64,000 nucleotides of DNA from Gammaproteobacteria bacterium (GTDB lineage Bacteria > Pseudomonadota > Gammaproteobacteria > Pseudomonadales > Pseudohongiellaceae): positions 1 to 64,000 of the forward strand of contig JAQWQD010000033.1 in NCBI GenBank assembly GCA_029244985.1, read 5' to 3'. The stretch's first letter is position 1, and the number at the start of each line of letters is the position of its first letter. This document shows positions 62,985 to 64,000 of this stretch, in pieces. The notes below the pieces were generated by a model. The model did not search any database and was not told the DNA's origin. It worked only from the letters and a program-made list of their open reading frames with translations. The position numbers and the translations under genes are program-made.

Positions 62985-64000
62985 ATGAATCTTCTCAGTT
63001 CTCAATCCAACGATAACACTGCAGACGCAATAGAAAATGTCGATTGGGTGCTTTTTGGAATAGGGCTCGCCATTTTGTTATCTGTGGTGCTAACAATTGT
63101 AGTATTTCCAGATCGGAGCACAGCAGGTATTGATATTTTGTATCAATACCTCACTTCGAAATTTGGGGTGCTATACGTTTGCGCCGCAGTATTGACGCTG
63201 AGTTTATTGCTGTTCGTTGCCATCAGTCAGTATGGCAATATAATTCTCGGGGATATCAAAACGCCACAATATTCAGAATATAGTTGGGCGGCGATGTTGT
63301 TCTGTGCTGGGATTGGCGCATCGCTAATCTATTGGGGTGCTACGGAATGGGTGTTTTATTACTTAGAGCCGCCTTTTGGTATAGAGCCTCGATCAGATGA
63401 GGCAATCATCTGGGCTGCAAGTTACGGAATCTTTCATTGGGGTCCGGTGGGGTGGGCCTTTTATTGTCTGCCAGCGTTGGCACTTTCCTGCACGTATCAC
63501 GTAAAGAAAATCGAATCTCTAAGACTGAGTGTTGCCTGTTCGGTGGTGTTGGGGTCCTGGGTTGATAGATGGCCTGGACGGACTATAGATCTTTTCTTTA
63601 TTGTCGGAGTCGTGGGAACGGCAGCAACAGGCCTTGGGTTTGGAACATCTTTAGTTGCGTCATCAGTAACTGAATTGACTGGGATCGAAGACGGTATTTA
63701 TTTACAAACCGCGATCATTATTTTGGCTACAAGCTTAATAGCTTTTAGTGTTTTCCGTGGGCTCGATCGGGGAATCAGAGTACTGAGCAATATAAATGCG
63801 ATTTTGGCATTAATCTTTGTGATTTTTGTTTTTCTTGTCGGGCCGACTAAGTTTATTTTAGAGATGGGGGCGGTAGCTGTCGGGAATGTCGCTCAAAATT
63901 TCATCACCATGTTGTTCTGGACAGACCCACTGGAGAAAAGTAATTTTGTTGAAAGCTGGACTATCTTTTATTGGGCATGGTGGCTAGCCATGGGCCCATT
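62985..64000 (+). CDS. BCCT-family transporter, truncated by window end
   Basis: The first 338 residues of an open frame that runs off the window. The protein is a multi-pass carrier: WVLFGIGLAILLSVVLTIVVFP as helix 1, then the strongly conserved EYSWAAMLFCAGIGASLIYWGATEWVFYY with the glycine-rich substrate helix, IFHWGPVGWAFYCLPALA and GVVGTAATGLGFG. These match betaine/choline/carnitine transporters (Na+- or H+-coupled, or exchange). The first ATG after pgeF is 62985, 8 bp after its stop, so the genes may be co-transcribed. Confidence 0.9.
   Translation, partial: MNLLSSQSNDNTADAIENVDWVLFGIGLAILLSVVLTIVVFPDRSTAGIDILYQYLTSKFGVLYVCAAVLTLSLLLFVAISQYGNIILGDIKTPQYSEYSWAAMLFCAGIGASLIYWGATEWVFYYLEPPFGIEPRSDEAIIWAASYGIFHWGPVGWAFYCLPALALSCTYHVKKIESLRLSVACSVVLGSWVDRWPGRTIDLFFIVGVVGTAATGLGFGTSLVASSVTELTGIEDGIYLQTAIIILATSLIAFSVFRGLDRGIRVLSNINAILALIFVIFVFLVGPTKFILEMGAVAVGNVAQNFITMLFWTDPLEKSNFVESWTIFYWAWWLAMGP

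Overview
The window is about 64 kb of an AT-rich gammaproteobacterial chromosome. It is probably from a free-living marine lineage: the housekeeping blocks have typical Gammaproteobacteria order, fatty-acid synthesis carries the Pseudomonas-type initiating enzyme FabY, and sodium-linked or osmolyte transport families (NhaC, NSS, BCCT) recur. I cannot name the genus from sequence reading alone. TTG and GTG starts are common, and several gene starts below were moved from the longest ORF to the codon with the better ribosome binding site or signal peptide.

Layout. (1) 1-2556: the 3' part of a tRNA-Leu(UAG) gene followed by two tandem units. Both units end in a copy of the tRNA 3' end and share left and right arm repeats. 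The first (2.16 kb) carries one gene for a secreted clostripain/caspase-like protein; the second (320 bp) is empty. (2) 2642-5211: small membrane or secreted proteins of unknown role, then a VWA protein and a membrane-anchored J-domain protein. (3) 5213-22320: metabolic and information genes, including an enoyl-CoA hydratase-like protein, an NTT-like carrier, class I fumarase, FabY, two metallo-beta-lactamase-fold hydrolases, a VanY-type peptidase, a ribosome hibernation factor, GreB, DNA polymerase IV, serA-serC and an NhaC antiporter. (4) 22501-32951: the co-directional block proA-nadD-rsfS-rlmH-mrdA-mrdB-rlpA-dacA-ybeD-lipB-lipA. It joins NAD and proline synthesis, ribosome maturation, the rod-shape elongation machinery and lipoate attachment. 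(5) 33004-42565: less familiar genes, including a secreted protein, a YegD-type Hsp70, a secreted cyclophilin, an NSS transporter, a Tat-exported HAD hydrolase and a lipoprotein M3 peptidase. (6) 42591-50658, minus strand: miaB, ybeZ-ybeY-corC, leuS-lptE-holA, the conserved block that normally also holds lnt, which is missing here. (7) 50869-56479: DUF1820, SrkA, then the minus-strand cluster TlpA - DUF4266 lipoprotein - DUF3570 beta-barrel - ApbE, and a fatty acid desaturase. (8) 56702-64000: SlyX, a TauE-type permease, NadE, BamD, RluD, PgeF and a BCCT transporter cut by the window end.

Two places look most worth following. One is the tRNA-Leu cassette array, which has no integrase of its own and carries pairs of GTAGACA heptamers at a constant 12-bp step. 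The other is the TlpA/DUF4266/DUF3570/ApbE cluster. There the outer-membrane barrel carries an E-x-x-T-G-A-S stretch resembling the flavinylation site used by ApbE, the small lipoprotein ends in a Gly-rich Cys-Gly-Cys tail, and the ApbE itself has no signal peptide.
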